DNA of 64,000 nt from an uncultured Bacteroidales bacterium. Lineage in GTDB: Bacteria; Bacteroidota; Bacteroidia; Bacteroidales; UBA932. The DNA is taken from assembly GCA_900318565.1 (NCBI GenBank), contig ONLD01000006.1:1-64000 (forward strand), in the 5' to 3' direction. This document shows, in pieces, positions 26,029-34,025 of the stretch; the stretch's first letter is position 1; each line of letters opens with the position of its first letter. Made by a program: the position numbers and the translations under genes. Under the pieces are notes generated by a model. It ran no database searches and was not told the origin of the DNA. It saw only the letters and a list, made by a program, of their open reading frames with translations.

Positions 26029-28584
26029 GTGAAAGCATTGCGAAACATAGTTGCTGCGTTGACTCTGTCCGTCCTGCTGCCCGTCTGCGGCGCGTCCGGG
26101 CAGGGTCTTCCGTCTTTGGAGAAGGCTAAGGAAATCAACGTCGGGAAGCTGCCCGACGGCATTACCTATTATCTTATAAGCAACAAGACCGCCCCCGGGC
26201 TGGCAGACTTCGCAATCGTGCAGAACCACCGCCCCGACCGCGTGGGCCCCAGGCAAGACCTCGTCAGCCTGCCGCACTTCCAGGGACGCAAGCCTTACGA
26301 GTTCCTGTCCGATGCCGGCGTACGCTACCGCGAGAGGGGTTTCATCCAGCACTTTCGCGACGCCACGGTGTTCCAGTTCGCCGACGTGCCGGTAAGCGAG
26401 GCATCAGTGGCCGATTCGACTCTGCTTATGATGTTCGACATCGTGCGCTCGTCTGCCTACAGCCAGGCGCTCGTCGTCAGCGGTGACATCGACCTCGCAG
26501 CCATCAAGGAGCGCATACGCATCCTGTCTATGACCGTCTCGCAGCGCGAGGAGGCAGACGCCCGTCAGGACTACAGCTGGAAGCCGCAGGAAGACGCCGC
26601 AGTGACCACAGGCACCGCCCCCGTCGGCACGATAATCATCCACTACCGCTCGCCCCGCACCGACCGTGAGCTGATGAATACCATACAGCCCGTGATGAGC
26701 AAACTGCTCGCTTCCGAGCTCGGCATCATCCTGGAGCACCGCCTGCGCGCCGCATTCCAGGCCGCCGGCGTGCCTCTGGCCGACTTCCGCTACCGCTACA
26801 CCGGCAGCGACGAGACCTCAGGCGACGAAATGTTCTCGATAGCCATCTACACATCCCCGGCCCGGCTCGAAGATGCGCTGCGGCTGTCCGGCGGCGTGCT
26901 TTCGGACCTCGACAGGGACGGTTCCACGACGGAAGAGGTATCCTTCGCCCGCAGCATCATAGCGGAGACGGCCCAGCGTGACTCCAAGGGCACCAAACTG
27001 ACGAACGCGCAGTACATAGACAAGTGCGTGGCGGCCTACCTGTACGGAGCCAACCTCGCGCCGGCAAGCGCAGTAAGCGCAGTCTATACCGGCCGCAAGC
27101 TGGACGTGGAGCGCGAGCGCGAGCTGCTGGGACGATACGTCTCCTCCACGCTCTCGCCCAGCCGCAACCTGCACCTGCACGTACGCAGCACCGCCAAGAT
27201 GGATGAGGCGCGCGCGCTGCAGATCTTCACGGATGGGTGGCAGAAAGGGGCCGCGGTCCCGAGCGACATCCCGTCCGAGGAAGACACCCTGAACCTCGTC
27301 ACCACGCGCAAGAAAGTGAAACTCAAGACCACGACCGCGGACGCATACAGCGGCGGCAAGATACTGACGTTCTCCAACGGCATCAGCGTGATTTTCAAGA
27401 AAGCAGCCACGCAGGGCGCCTTCCACTACGGCCTGATGATGAAGGGCGGCTGGACCGAGATTCCCGGCATCAACGGCGCCGAGGCGGCGTTTGCAGGCGA
27501 CGTGCTAGCTCTTGAGCGCACCGCCGGTATGTCCGGGACCAGCTTCCGCGAGCTGCTGCAGATGCACGGCATATCGATGGACACGGAAGTGACCCTGTCC
27601 GACGTGCGATACACCGGCAGCGCGCCCCGCAAGTCGCTGCCTCTGCTGCTCAAGGCTATGCTTTCGCTGACGTCCGCATCCGAGGCCGATACTGCGGCGT
27701 TCAGGCGCTACTGCAGCGAGAAGTCGGTACGGCTGGAGAGAGACAAGTTCTCGGCGGCCGGCACCCGCGCTGCGCTCGACAGCATAATGTGTCCCGGCTA
27801 TGCATACGCATCCGGAAGCCTGCCGGGCCTCCCAGGCGAGGACTTTCCCGCCCGCGTGGATTCCTACCTGCGCCGCAAGGGCGAGACGATGCGCAACGCC
27901 ATCATCGTGCTGGTCGGCGACCTTGACGAAGACGCCACGCTCAAGACGCTCACCCAATACATCGGCGGCTTCAGCACCTCTCAGCAGCGAGTGATCCGGC
28001 CGAGGCTGGAGTATCCGCTGCGTGACTGCTGGTCGACTTCCTACGCACTCGGCGGCTGGAGAGACAAGGGCGTCACGGTGTCGCTGAGCGCCTTCTGGCC
28101 TTTCAATTCCGAAGGCAACACGGGGCTCGATCTGGCCTGCACCGTGCTGGAAGCGGAGCTTGCCCGCAGCCTTGATTCAAAGGGCTACCACTTCAGCGTC
28201 ACGCGGGGAGCCGAGCTCCTGCCCGCCGAAAAGCTCACGGTCTTCGTGAACTGCAATCCCTGCCCGGTGTCGGGAGTGCCGGCCGACGTGGTGCCCGCAA
28301 GCCCTGTAGAAGTGCTGCAGGCCGTGCGTGAGGTCATCAACCGCCTTGCCGTCGAGGGAGTGCCCGACGGAGTGCTGGCGCGCTCTAAGACCTTGCTTAC
28401 CGGCTCTATGGAGGCCCGCAGCGGGGATTACCGGCGCCTTCGTGACAATATTCTCTACCGCAACGCCCTGGGACGCGACCTCACGGGCGGATATAAAGAG
28501 CGCATCAAGGCTTTACGCAGTTCGGACATCCAGGCTATGTTCGGGGAGCTTTCCAAGAGCTGGTGCGAATACGTGGTGCAATGA
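26029..28584 (+). CDS. M16-family (insulinase-like) protein lacking the zinc motif
   Basis: An 851-residue exported protein (signal peptide ALTLSVLLPVCGASG), with start GTG 26029. The N-terminus GKLPDGITYYLISNKTAPGL and a second half beginning KILTFSNGISVIFKKA mark a two-repeat M16 peptidase. The region where active members have HxxEH reads VSLPHFQGRKPYEFLSDAG, with no HxxEH, so I expect no M16 metalloprotease activity. Degenerate M16 proteins act elsewhere as partner subunits or chaperones; which applies here is unknown. The DUF3109 gene overlaps its stop (ATGA). Confidence 0.8.
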   Translation: MKALRNIVAALTLSVLLPVCGASGQGLPSLEKAKEINVGKLPDGITYYLISNKTAPGLADFAIVQNHRPDRVGPRQDLVSLPHFQGRKPYEFLSDAGVRYRERGFIQHFRDATVFQFADVPVSEASVADSTLLMMFDIVRSSAYSQALVVSGDIDLAAIKERIRILSMTVSQREEADARQDYSWKPQEDAAVTTGTAPVGTIIIHYRSPRTDRELMNTIQPVMSKLLASELGIILEHRLRAAFQAAGVPLADFRYRYTGSDETSGDEMFSIAIYTSPARLEDALRLSGGVLSDLDRDGSTTEEVSFARSIIAETAQRDSKGTKLTNAQYIDKCVAAYLYGANLAPASAVSAVYTGRKLDVERERELLGRYVSSTLSPSRNLHLHVRSTAKMDEARALQIFTDGWQKGAAVPSDIPSEEDTLNLVTTRKKVKLKTTTADAYSGGKILTFSNGISVIFKKAATQGAFHYGLMMKGGWTEIPGINGAEAAFAGDVLALERTAGMSGTSFRELLQMHGISMDTEVTLSDVRYTGSAPRKSLPLLLKAMLSLTSASEADTAAFRRYCSEKSVRLERDKFSAAGTRAALDSIMCPGYAYASGSLPGLPGEDFPARVDSYLRRKGETMRNAIIVLVGDLDEDATLKTLTQYIGGFSTSQQRVIRPRLEYPLRDCWSTSYALGGWRDKGVTVSLSAFWPFNSEGNTGLDLACTVLEAELARSLDSKGYHFSVTRGAELLPAEKLTVFVNCNPCPVSGVPADVVPASPVEVLQAVREVINRLAVEGVPDGVLARSKTLLTGSMEARSGDYRRLRDNILYRNALGRDLTGGYKERIKALRSSDIQAMFGELSKSWCEYVVQ

Positions 28585-29168
28585 GCCGGGAATTCGGGAC
28601 AATAATCCAAATCGGAGACATTCTGGTGTCTGAGGACGTGGTACAGGAGTTCTTTTCCTGCGACTACGAGACTTGCAAAGGTATCTGCTGCATTGAGGGA
28701 GACGCCGGAGCGCCGCTGCTCGAGAGGGAGTTGCCAGGGCTGGAGAGGGATTATCCGCGGTATTGCGACGAGATGCTTGAAGCGGGCCGGGAGGCGGTGT
28801 CTCTCAACGGATTCTTCGAAATCGATCCTGAAGGGGACCTCGTGACTCCCTTGGTGCCGGGCTCTTCGGCCTGCGCCTTCGCGCATTTCCGGGAAGACGG
28901 AGCCTGCCTCTGCGCCATAGAGAAATGCGGCTGTACCAAGCCGGAGTCCTGTTCGCTCTACCCTATACGGGTGACCCGCTTCAAAGGAGGCGGGCTAGCC
29001 CTCAACCTGCACCGCTGGGACATCTGCCGCTGCGCCTTCGAGAAAGGCCGCCGCGAAGGCGTCCGGGTGTATCAGTTCCTCCGGAGACCCCTCACAGAAG
29101 CCTTCGGCTCCGATTTCTACGACGCCCTCTGCGCCGCCGCGCAGCACGTGCTGGCGGGAGAAGAGTAG
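28581..29168 (+). CDS. DUF3109 family cysteine-rich protein
   Basis: A 195-residue cytoplasmic protein. The start is at ATG 28581, overlapping the M16-like stop (ATGA). It is rich in cysteine: CDYETCKGICCIEGDAG, ACLCAIEKCGCTKPESC and WDICRCAFEKG, the pattern of the DUF3109 family, which is suspected to bind a metal or iron-sulfur cluster. Function is not established. The tight coupling to an exported M16-like protein is unexplained. tRNA-Gly follows after 72 bp. Confidence 0.8.
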   Translation: MSREFGTIIQIGDILVSEDVVQEFFSCDYETCKGICCIEGDAGAPLLERELPGLERDYPRYCDEMLEAGREAVSLNGFFEIDPEGDLVTPLVPGSSACAFAHFREDGACLCAIEKCGCTKPESCSLYPIRVTRFKGGGLALNLHRWDICRCAFEKGRREGVRVYQFLRRPLTEAFGSDFYDALCAAAQHVLAGEE

Positions 29169-29200
29169 AGAAAGGGAGCGCAGAAAAAATTAATTTTTTT

Positions 29201-29230
29201 TTGCGAATTACAAAAATCATAGTATATTTG
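29201..29230 (+). promoter_or_regulatory. Promoter of tRNA-Gly
   Basis: TTTG at 29201-29204 and TATATTTG at 29223-29230, 18 bp apart, form a full Bacteroidota minus-33/minus-7 pair 10 bp before the tRNA. The spacing equals that of the promoter at 18927-18956. Confidence 0.75.
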
Positions 29231-29240
29231 CAGTCCCAAC

Positions 29241-29316
29241 GCGGAAATAGCTCAGTTGGTAGAGCGCAACCTTGCCAAGGTTGAGGTCGCGGGTCCGAGC
29301 CCCGTTTTCCGCTCCA
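29241..29316 (+). tRNA. tRNA-Gly (anticodon GCC)
   Basis: GCGGAAA at 29241-29247 pairs with TTTCCGC at 29306-29312, the discriminator is T29313 and CCA is encoded (29314-29316). The D-arm has AGCTCAGTTGGTAGAGC, the anticodon arm is CAACC TTGCCAA GGTTG with anticodon GCC, and the T-arm is GCGGGTCCGAGCCCCGT. Decodes GGC/GGT. Confidence 0.95.
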
Positions 29317-29320
29317 AATG

Positions 29321-29348
29321 AACGGCAGCCCTTGAGGTTGCCGTTTTT
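29321..29348 (+). terminator. Terminator after tRNA-Gly
   Basis: AACGGCA (29321-29327) pairs with TGCCGTT (29339-29345) and runs into a T-tract, 5 bp after the tRNA CCA. Standard rho-independent layout. Confidence 0.8.
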
Positions 29349-29679
29349 GTTTGCCGGTAGCAGGTCCGCGACCCGCGACCTCAACAGCCCCCCGAGGGGG
29401 AAAGCGTTCGCCCTCCACGTTCGTTCTTTCATTCTAACTGATGTGAAGGTCGCCTTCGGTGGCCGCTAACTTTCAAATAATCAATGTTTTGCGCAAATTG
29501 CTTGCATCTTATTCCGTGCAAGCAAAAGTAGTAAATGATTGATTCATAGCAGGATGTCGGCCACCGTGTAAAAGTCGAAGGGTCATTTGCATTTCACGGA
29601 TGCGGTCCCGTCCGGGCAGGCTTGCAGCAGAGCCATCGCCGTCGGGGAGCATCGCGGCTGGGGTCAGAGAGCGTCGGGG
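29349..29679. other. Gene-free spacer with a tRNA-derived inverted fragment and a hairpin
   Basis: About 330 bp without a convincing gene. Bases 29371-29385 are the exact reverse complement of tRNA-Gly positions 29280-29294. A second hairpin has TTGCTTGCA (29498-29506) pairing with TGCAAGCAA (29517-29525), possibly the end of the minus-strand transpeptidase mRNA. The 3' part holds a 16-bp tandem duplication that runs into the transpeptidase stop. A plus-strand frame over the transpeptidase gene looks like its shadow. Confidence 0.55.
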
Positions 29680-29691
29680 TCAGAGAGCGTC
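29660..29691. repeat. 16-bp tandem duplication at the 3' end of the transpeptidase gene
   Basis: GGGGTCAGAGAGCGTC occurs twice in direct succession (29660-29675 and 29676-29691), spanning the stop codon of the minus-strand gene. Without the second copy the C-terminus would differ only slightly. Confidence 0.85.
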
Positions 29692-30192
29692 GGAGGGGTC
29701 GGGAAGGATGGTGACGCTCATTCCGAGGCGGACGCGGGATTTGAGGTCGGCAATGTCTTCGTTGGTGAGGCGGATGCAGCCCTCGGTGGCGCGGGTGCCG
29801 ATGGATTCTGGGAGGTGGGTGCCGTGGATGCCGATGTCGCGATAGCCGGGCACGTCAAGCCGCAGGAACCAGGGGCCGTAGGCATTGCGCACGGGGCCGC
29901 GGCCGTCACCGAAATCGTGGCTGAGGCCGCGCGCATTGAGGATTTGGTTGATGCGGAAGGTCCCTTCGGGGGTCTTGTGGTCTCCGCGGCGGGTCTTGTT
30001 GCCGAAGCCTGTGCCGCAGGCTATGCGGTACACTTTTACCGGCGTCCCGTCAGCGGTCTGCAGGGTCAGGGTAAAGTTCTGCTTGTCAATGACTATCGTC
30101 TCGCCCCCTTCCTGCGGCGTCGCAGCGCACGGTAAGGACGGCACGCCGGGGAGGAGCAGCGCCAGCAGTACGAATAAAGCTCTGATAATCAT
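29680..30192 (-). CDS. L,D-transpeptidase (YkuD domain)
   Basis: A 170-residue exported protein (signal peptide MIIRALFVLLALLLPGVPSL). The YkuD motif is present: HGTHLPESIGTRATEGCIRL, with the catalytic His and the nucleophile Cys in GCIRLTN. It begins TIVIDKQNFTLTLQTADGTP and has GDHKTPEGTFRI. It would form or remodel 3-3 peptidoglycan cross-links, or attach proteins, in the periplasm. The ATG overlaps the stop of the GatD-like gene by one base (TAATG), though no functional link is obvious. Confidence 0.85.
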   Translation of the reverse strand: MIIRALFVLLALLLPGVPSLPCAATPQEGGETIVIDKQNFTLTLQTADGTPVKVYRIACGTGFGNKTRRGDHKTPEGTFRINQILNARGLSHDFGDGRGPVRNAYGPWFLRLDVPGYRDIGIHGTHLPESIGTRATEGCIRLTNEDIADLKSRVRLGMSVTILPDPSDAL

Positions 30193-31214
30193 TAAGGAAT
30201 GAACATCACTTTGCTGTAGAACTCCTTGCGGGCCAGAATCATATCGAAGGCCTGCTTGTAATCCTCGAGCGCGAAACGATGGGTAATCAGCGGACGCACA
30301 TCGACGATACGCTTGGTTATGGCATCGAGAGCTGTGCGCCAGTCATTGTGGGCGTCGTTGTAAGAGCTGTTCCAGGTGCCGCGAATCGTCAGCTGCTTGC
30401 GCAGGAGCTGGCTGTAAGTGCCCTGGGTAAGGGTCATATCCCCGAAGGGATTGCCCATACAGACCACGTGCCCGAAACTCCTGACCGACTTGATGCAGCT
30501 CTCCCAGGTCTGGGTCGCTCCGGCGCCCTCGATGCAGGCATCGGCCCCGCGACCGCCGGTCACAGACTTAATATACTCGGCGGCATCGGTCTCGGTCGTG
30601 TTGACGGCGTCGAAGCCCATCCCGGCTGCAAATTTAACCTTCAGCGGATCGATATCGCAGAGGACCACCCTTGCCGCGCCGGAAGCCTTGCTCCACAGAG
30701 CCAGCATCATACCGATAGGGCCGGCGCCGAAGATGGCCACGGTATCCCCTACCTTTATATCTGCAAGCCCGACGGCGTGCAGGGCCACCGCGGCCGGCTC
30801 GCACATCGCCGCTTCCTCATAGCTTATGCCGTCGAAAGGCACCAGGTTCCACTCCTTGACAGCCAGATACTCGGCATAGGCCCCGTCGCGACGGGAGCCG
30901 TAGTAGTCGTAGTCGGAGCATTGGGCATACTCGCCCACCTGGCAGGAAGCACAGGTGCGGCACGGAATGAGCGGGAACACGGCCGCCTTCTTCCCCACGA
31001 GCGACGGATCGTCGGCCTCCAGAATCTCACCGGAGAACTCGTGGCCGGGAATGGTCGGGAAATGATATGTGCCTTTCTTGAAGATACGTGGTATATCGCT
31101 GCCGCAGATACCGCAGGCCTTTACCTTAAGCAACACTTCGCCTTTTTGGCGTACAGGATCGGGGACTTCTTCGTAACGCAGGTCCCCCACGGCGTGGAGA
31201 TTCAGTGCTTTCAT
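30192..31214 (-). CDS. Zinc-dependent alcohol dehydrogenase, galactitol-1-phosphate dehydrogenase-like
   Basis: A 340-residue MDR-family enzyme. The start is taken at ATG 31214 (MKALNLHAVGDLRY). Catalytic zinc ligands lie in CGICGSDIPRI and PGHEFSGE; the structural zinc site is CRTCASCQVGEYAQC. The Rossmann motif is GAGPIG. Phrases such as GSDIPRIFKKGTYHFP, YGSRRDGAYAEY, LRKQLTIRGTWN and KVMFIP parallel E. coli GatD. NAD-dependent oxidation of a sugar alcohol or its phosphate is likely, but no pathway genes are nearby, so the substrate is open. Confidence 0.82.
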   Translation of the reverse strand: MKALNLHAVGDLRYEEVPDPVRQKGEVLLKVKACGICGSDIPRIFKKGTYHFPTIPGHEFSGEILEADDPSLVGKKAAVFPLIPCRTCASCQVGEYAQCSDYDYYGSRRDGAYAEYLAVKEWNLVPFDGISYEEAAMCEPAAVALHAVGLADIKVGDTVAIFGAGPIGMMLALWSKASGAARVVLCDIDPLKVKFAAGMGFDAVNTTETDAAEYIKSVTGGRGADACIEGAGATQTWESCIKSVRSFGHVVCMGNPFGDMTLTQGTYSQLLRKQLTIRGTWNSSYNDAHNDWRTALDAITKRIVDVRPLITHRFALEDYKQAFDMILARKEFYSKVMFIP

Positions 31215-31258
31215 AGCAATACTTGACAATAGTTCCTGCGAATTTAGGAAACATTTTT

Positions 31259-31266
31259 TAATTTTG
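31259..31266 (+). promoter_or_regulatory. Minus-7 box before the MATE gene
   Basis: TAATTTTG fits TAnnTTTG and ends 7 nt before the GTG start at 31274. This leaves almost no room for a leader. Confidence 0.5.
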
Positions 31267-31273
31267 CGCCGCA

Positions 31274-32659
31274 GTGAAGCATATTCTTACAGACCGCGCC
31301 CTCAACCGGGAAATCCTACGCCTGTCGGTGCCCAGCATCCTGGCCAACCTCACCGTGCCCCTCGTGGGGATGGTGGACACGGCGCTGGCCGGGCACCTGC
31401 AAGATGACGGCGGCGGCTCTGCCGTCTTCATCGGCGGCATCAGCGTGGGCGCTATGCTCCTCAACCTGCTCTACTGGAACTTCTTCTTCCTGCGCACCGG
31501 CACCGGCGGCCTCACCGCCCAGGCATACGGCAGGGAGAGCCCTAAGGAGTGCGCCGAAATCTTCATCCGCGGCATCGCGCTCGCGGCCGCGCTGTCGGCC
31601 TTCGTGCTCATCTTCCAGCGCCCACTCTCGAAGCTCGGGATGCTGCTTGTCTCGTCCACCCCGAAGGTCAGCGAACTGGCCCTGCGCTACTTCTGCGTGC
31701 GAATCTGGGCCGTCCCCGCGACCGTGGGACTGATGGTCTTCAGGGGCTGGTTCGTCGGTATGCAGGACTCGATGAGCTCAATGTGGACCGACCTAATCGT
31801 CAACGTGACCAACATAGCCGCCTCGGTGCTGCTGACCTTCGGGGTCGCCGGCTGGGAGGGGCTGGGCTTCGACGGCATCGCGGCCGGCACGCTCGTGGCA
31901 CAATACACCGGACTGCTATGGGCCATACTCGTGTGCACGATAAAATACCGCAGCACTTTTGAAAGCGTCACCAGGGACGACGCGCGCGAGCTCCTGAAGC
32001 CCGGAAGCCTGCTGCCGTTCCTGAAGATGAACGGTCACCTGCTCGGACGCTCTCTGTGCTTCACCGCCATCTATATGGGCTACACCATCATAGCCTCCGG
32101 CTTCGGCGACGTGCTGCTGGCGTGCTCCTCGATAATGATGCAGCTGCTGATGATATTCTCCTACTTCACCGACGGCTTCGCATACGCCGGCGAGGCGCTT
32201 GCGGGACGCTTCATCGGGGCGCGCGACCCCTTGATGCTGAAGCGCACGGTGCGCTACGTATTCATCTGGAGTATGAGCATCGCGGTGCTGTTCATAGGCA
32301 TCTACGCGCTCACCGGAAGGCCGATGATACAGCTGTTCACGAGCGACGGGAATGTAGTGGAGGCGGGGACGCGGTTCCTGCCGTGGCTGATGATAATGCC
32401 GCCGCTGGGATGCGCCGCATTCACCTGGGACGGCATCTACCTCGGCGCGACGGCGGCCTCGAGCCTCTTCCAGTCGATGGCCCTCGCGATGCTGGGATTC
32501 TTCGGAGTGTGGTTTGCCTGGAGCTGGGCCGGCGGAGCGTCGCAGACGGGCGATATCTGCCTCCACGTGCTGCTGGCTGCATATTTCGCGCACCTTGTCG
32601 CCCGCACAATATGGCTCTCGCTCCGCTACAGGCGCGCTATCCTTTCTTGTGTGTCATAA
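31274..32659 (+). CDS. MATE-family efflux transporter (DinF-like)
   Basis: A 461-residue membrane protein with GTG start at 31274. The N-terminus (LNREILRLSVPSILANLTVP, LVGMVDTALAGHL) and about 12 hydrophobic segments in two similar halves identify a MATE exporter, nearest to the DinF/NorM branch. It would expel cationic or metabolic compounds in exchange for Na+ or H+. Its 3' end overlaps the convergent UPF0597 gene by 23 bp, so antisense interference between the two mRNAs is possible. Confidence 0.88.
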   Translation: MKHILTDRALNREILRLSVPSILANLTVPLVGMVDTALAGHLQDDGGGSAVFIGGISVGAMLLNLLYWNFFFLRTGTGGLTAQAYGRESPKECAEIFIRGIALAAALSAFVLIFQRPLSKLGMLLVSSTPKVSELALRYFCVRIWAVPATVGLMVFRGWFVGMQDSMSSMWTDLIVNVTNIAASVLLTFGVAGWEGLGFDGIAAGTLVAQYTGLLWAILVCTIKYRSTFESVTRDDARELLKPGSLLPFLKMNGHLLGRSLCFTAIYMGYTIIASGFGDVLLACSSIMMQLLMIFSYFTDGFAYAGEALAGRFIGARDPLMLKRTVRYVFIWSMSIAVLFIGIYALTGRPMIQLFTSDGNVVEAGTRFLPWLMIMPPLGCAAFTWDGIYLGATAASSLFQSMALAMLGFFGVWFAWSWAGGASQTGDICLHVLLAAYFAHLVARTIWLSLRYRRAILSCVS

Positions 32660-33917
32660 TATCGAGGACCATCTTGTCCGTCTGCTGCATACCCACGGAG
32701 CCGAGGCGCGTGAGGTTGTGGATGCAGCGGTCCACGTCGTCTTCGATAAGGCCCTCGACGCTGCTCACGGAGTGGTTCTGCACGGCAAGCATAGCGCTCA
32801 GCACTGCCGTTGACACGCCGCTGCTGACTTTCAGCGCGCAGCTTGGCTTGGCCCCGTCGCACACCATTCCCGTCAAGTTGGCAATCATATTCTTCACGCT
32901 CGCGGTCACCTGCTCGTAACCGCCGCCCATCAGGTAGGTCAGGGCGCAGCTGCTGCCGGTCGAGGCCACCACGCAGCCGCACAGGGCGCTCAGGCGTCCG
33001 AGGCTCTGCTTGATGTAGATGGCAGTCAGGTGGCTGAGCACGAGGGCGCGCGTCAGCTCTTCTTCGGTGTTGTGGTTCTCGCGGGCGAACACCACCACCG
33101 GGAGCGTGGCTGCAATGCCCTGGTTGCCGCTGCCCGAATTGCTCATCACAGGGATCATCGCCCCGGCCATACGGGCGTCGCAGGCGCTGGAGGTGGCGCT
33201 GATGATGTGGCTGAAGATCGTGTCTCCGAAAATACCGCGCCCAAGGGGCCTGGAGAGGGTTTTTCCGAGCTCGTGGCCATAGTTGCCGCGGAGGGCCTGC
33301 TCGGCTGCGGCCTCATTGAGACGGCGCGATTCGTTGATGAATTCTATTTCTTCAAGGGGCACGGTGGTGGCGAAATCCCAGACACGGCGCAGCGTAAGCT
33401 CCTCGCCTGCAGCCCGTTCGGAGACCGGCCCGAGCTCCTGCAGCCTGTCGACGGGCTCGGCGGCGGGGCCCTCCAGGAACACGAGGCGGGTGTGCTCGCG
33501 GGCGATAATCGCCCTGGACGAGGCGTCGCCGCAACGGGCGCGCACGTCGATATACAGCACTTCGTCGCTCTCATCCGTCAGCCCTATGCTCAAGGAGCCC
33601 CTCTTCAGCCAGTCCTTGGCCTGCTGCACGGCTGCCGGAGTGCAGTCTTTCAAGACTTCCAGCTGATAGGAACTCTTGCCTATCAAGGCTCCGAGCGCCA
33701 CGGCGATGGGCAGTCCGGTCATCCCCGTGCCGGGAATTCCCACGCCCATAGCGTTCTTCAGCATATTGGCACTGAGTTTCAGGTCTATCTTGTCGGGGCT
33801 GCCGCCAAGAGCCTCCACGGCATAGGCCGTACAGAGGGCCACCGCAGCGGGTTCGGTGCAGCCGATGGCCGGCACCACTTCCCTCTTTATCAGGTTAATA
33901 ATCTGGGCATCGTTCAT
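32637..33917 (-). CDS. UPF0597 / CyuA-like L-cysteine desulfidase family protein
   Basis: A 426-residue protein that resembles the UPF0597 (YhaM/CyuA) family related to the serine dehydratase alpha chain. Motifs are VVPAIGCTEPAAVALCTAYA, MVGIPGTGMTGLP-like VGIPGTGMTGLPIAVALGAL, PVMSNSGSGNQGI and a C-terminal cysteine set. Members with a [4Fe-4S] cluster degrade cysteine to pyruvate, ammonia and sulfide. It could therefore supply or limit sulfide in an anaerobe. It is monocistronic with its own minus-7 box at 33923-33930. Confidence 0.85.
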   Translation of the reverse strand: MNDAQIINLIKREVVPAIGCTEPAAVALCTAYAVEALGGSPDKIDLKLSANMLKNAMGVGIPGTGMTGLPIAVALGALIGKSSYQLEVLKDCTPAAVQQAKDWLKRGSLSIGLTDESDEVLYIDVRARCGDASSRAIIAREHTRLVFLEGPAAEPVDRLQELGPVSERAAGEELTLRRVWDFATTVPLEEIEFINESRRLNEAAAEQALRGNYGHELGKTLSRPLGRGIFGDTIFSHIISATSSACDARMAGAMIPVMSNSGSGNQGIAATLPVVVFARENHNTEEELTRALVLSHLTAIYIKQSLGRLSALCGCVVASTGSSCALTYLMGGGYEQVTASVKNMIANLTGMVCDGAKPSCALKVSSGVSTAVLSAMLAVQNHSVSSVEGLIEDDVDRCIHNLTRLGSVGMQQTDKMVLDIMTHKKG

Positions 33918-33922
33918 ATTGT

Positions 33923-33930
33923 CAAAGATA
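33923..33930 (-). promoter_or_regulatory. Minus-7 box directly before the UPF0597 gene
   Basis: The minus strand reads TATCTTTG and ends 5 nt before ATG 33917, again suggesting a leaderless transcript. Confidence 0.5.
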
Positions 33931-33993
33931 GCGCTTTTTGCCGAAAAAAGCAGACAAACGAAGGGGATTTCACATATTTTATAAGAAAATATC

Positions 33994-34001
33994 TATATTT
34001 G
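33994..34001 (+). promoter_or_regulatory. Minus-7 box of the serine palmitoyltransferase operon
   Basis: TATATTTG, a perfect TAnnTTTG, leaves a 24-nt gap to ATG 34026. It is the only clear promoter before the five-gene operon 34026-40534. Confidence 0.6.
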
Positions 34002-34025
34002 TGGGTTAAAGTATTATTACCTAAA

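Noticed and set aside
24602..26038. 478-residue minus-strand frame over aspA
   Set aside because: It mirrors aspA codon by codon, has no family motif and no promoter, so it is a shadow of a highly conserved gene.
29587..30135. 182-residue plus-strand frame over the L,D-transpeptidase
   Set aside because: The minus strand carries the full YkuD active site and signal peptide; the plus frame has no motif.
33030..34025. 332-codon N-terminal extension of the serine palmitoyltransferase
   Set aside because: The extension is antisense to the UPF0597 gene and lies upstream of the minus-7 box at 33994. The family N-terminus starts at ATG 34026.
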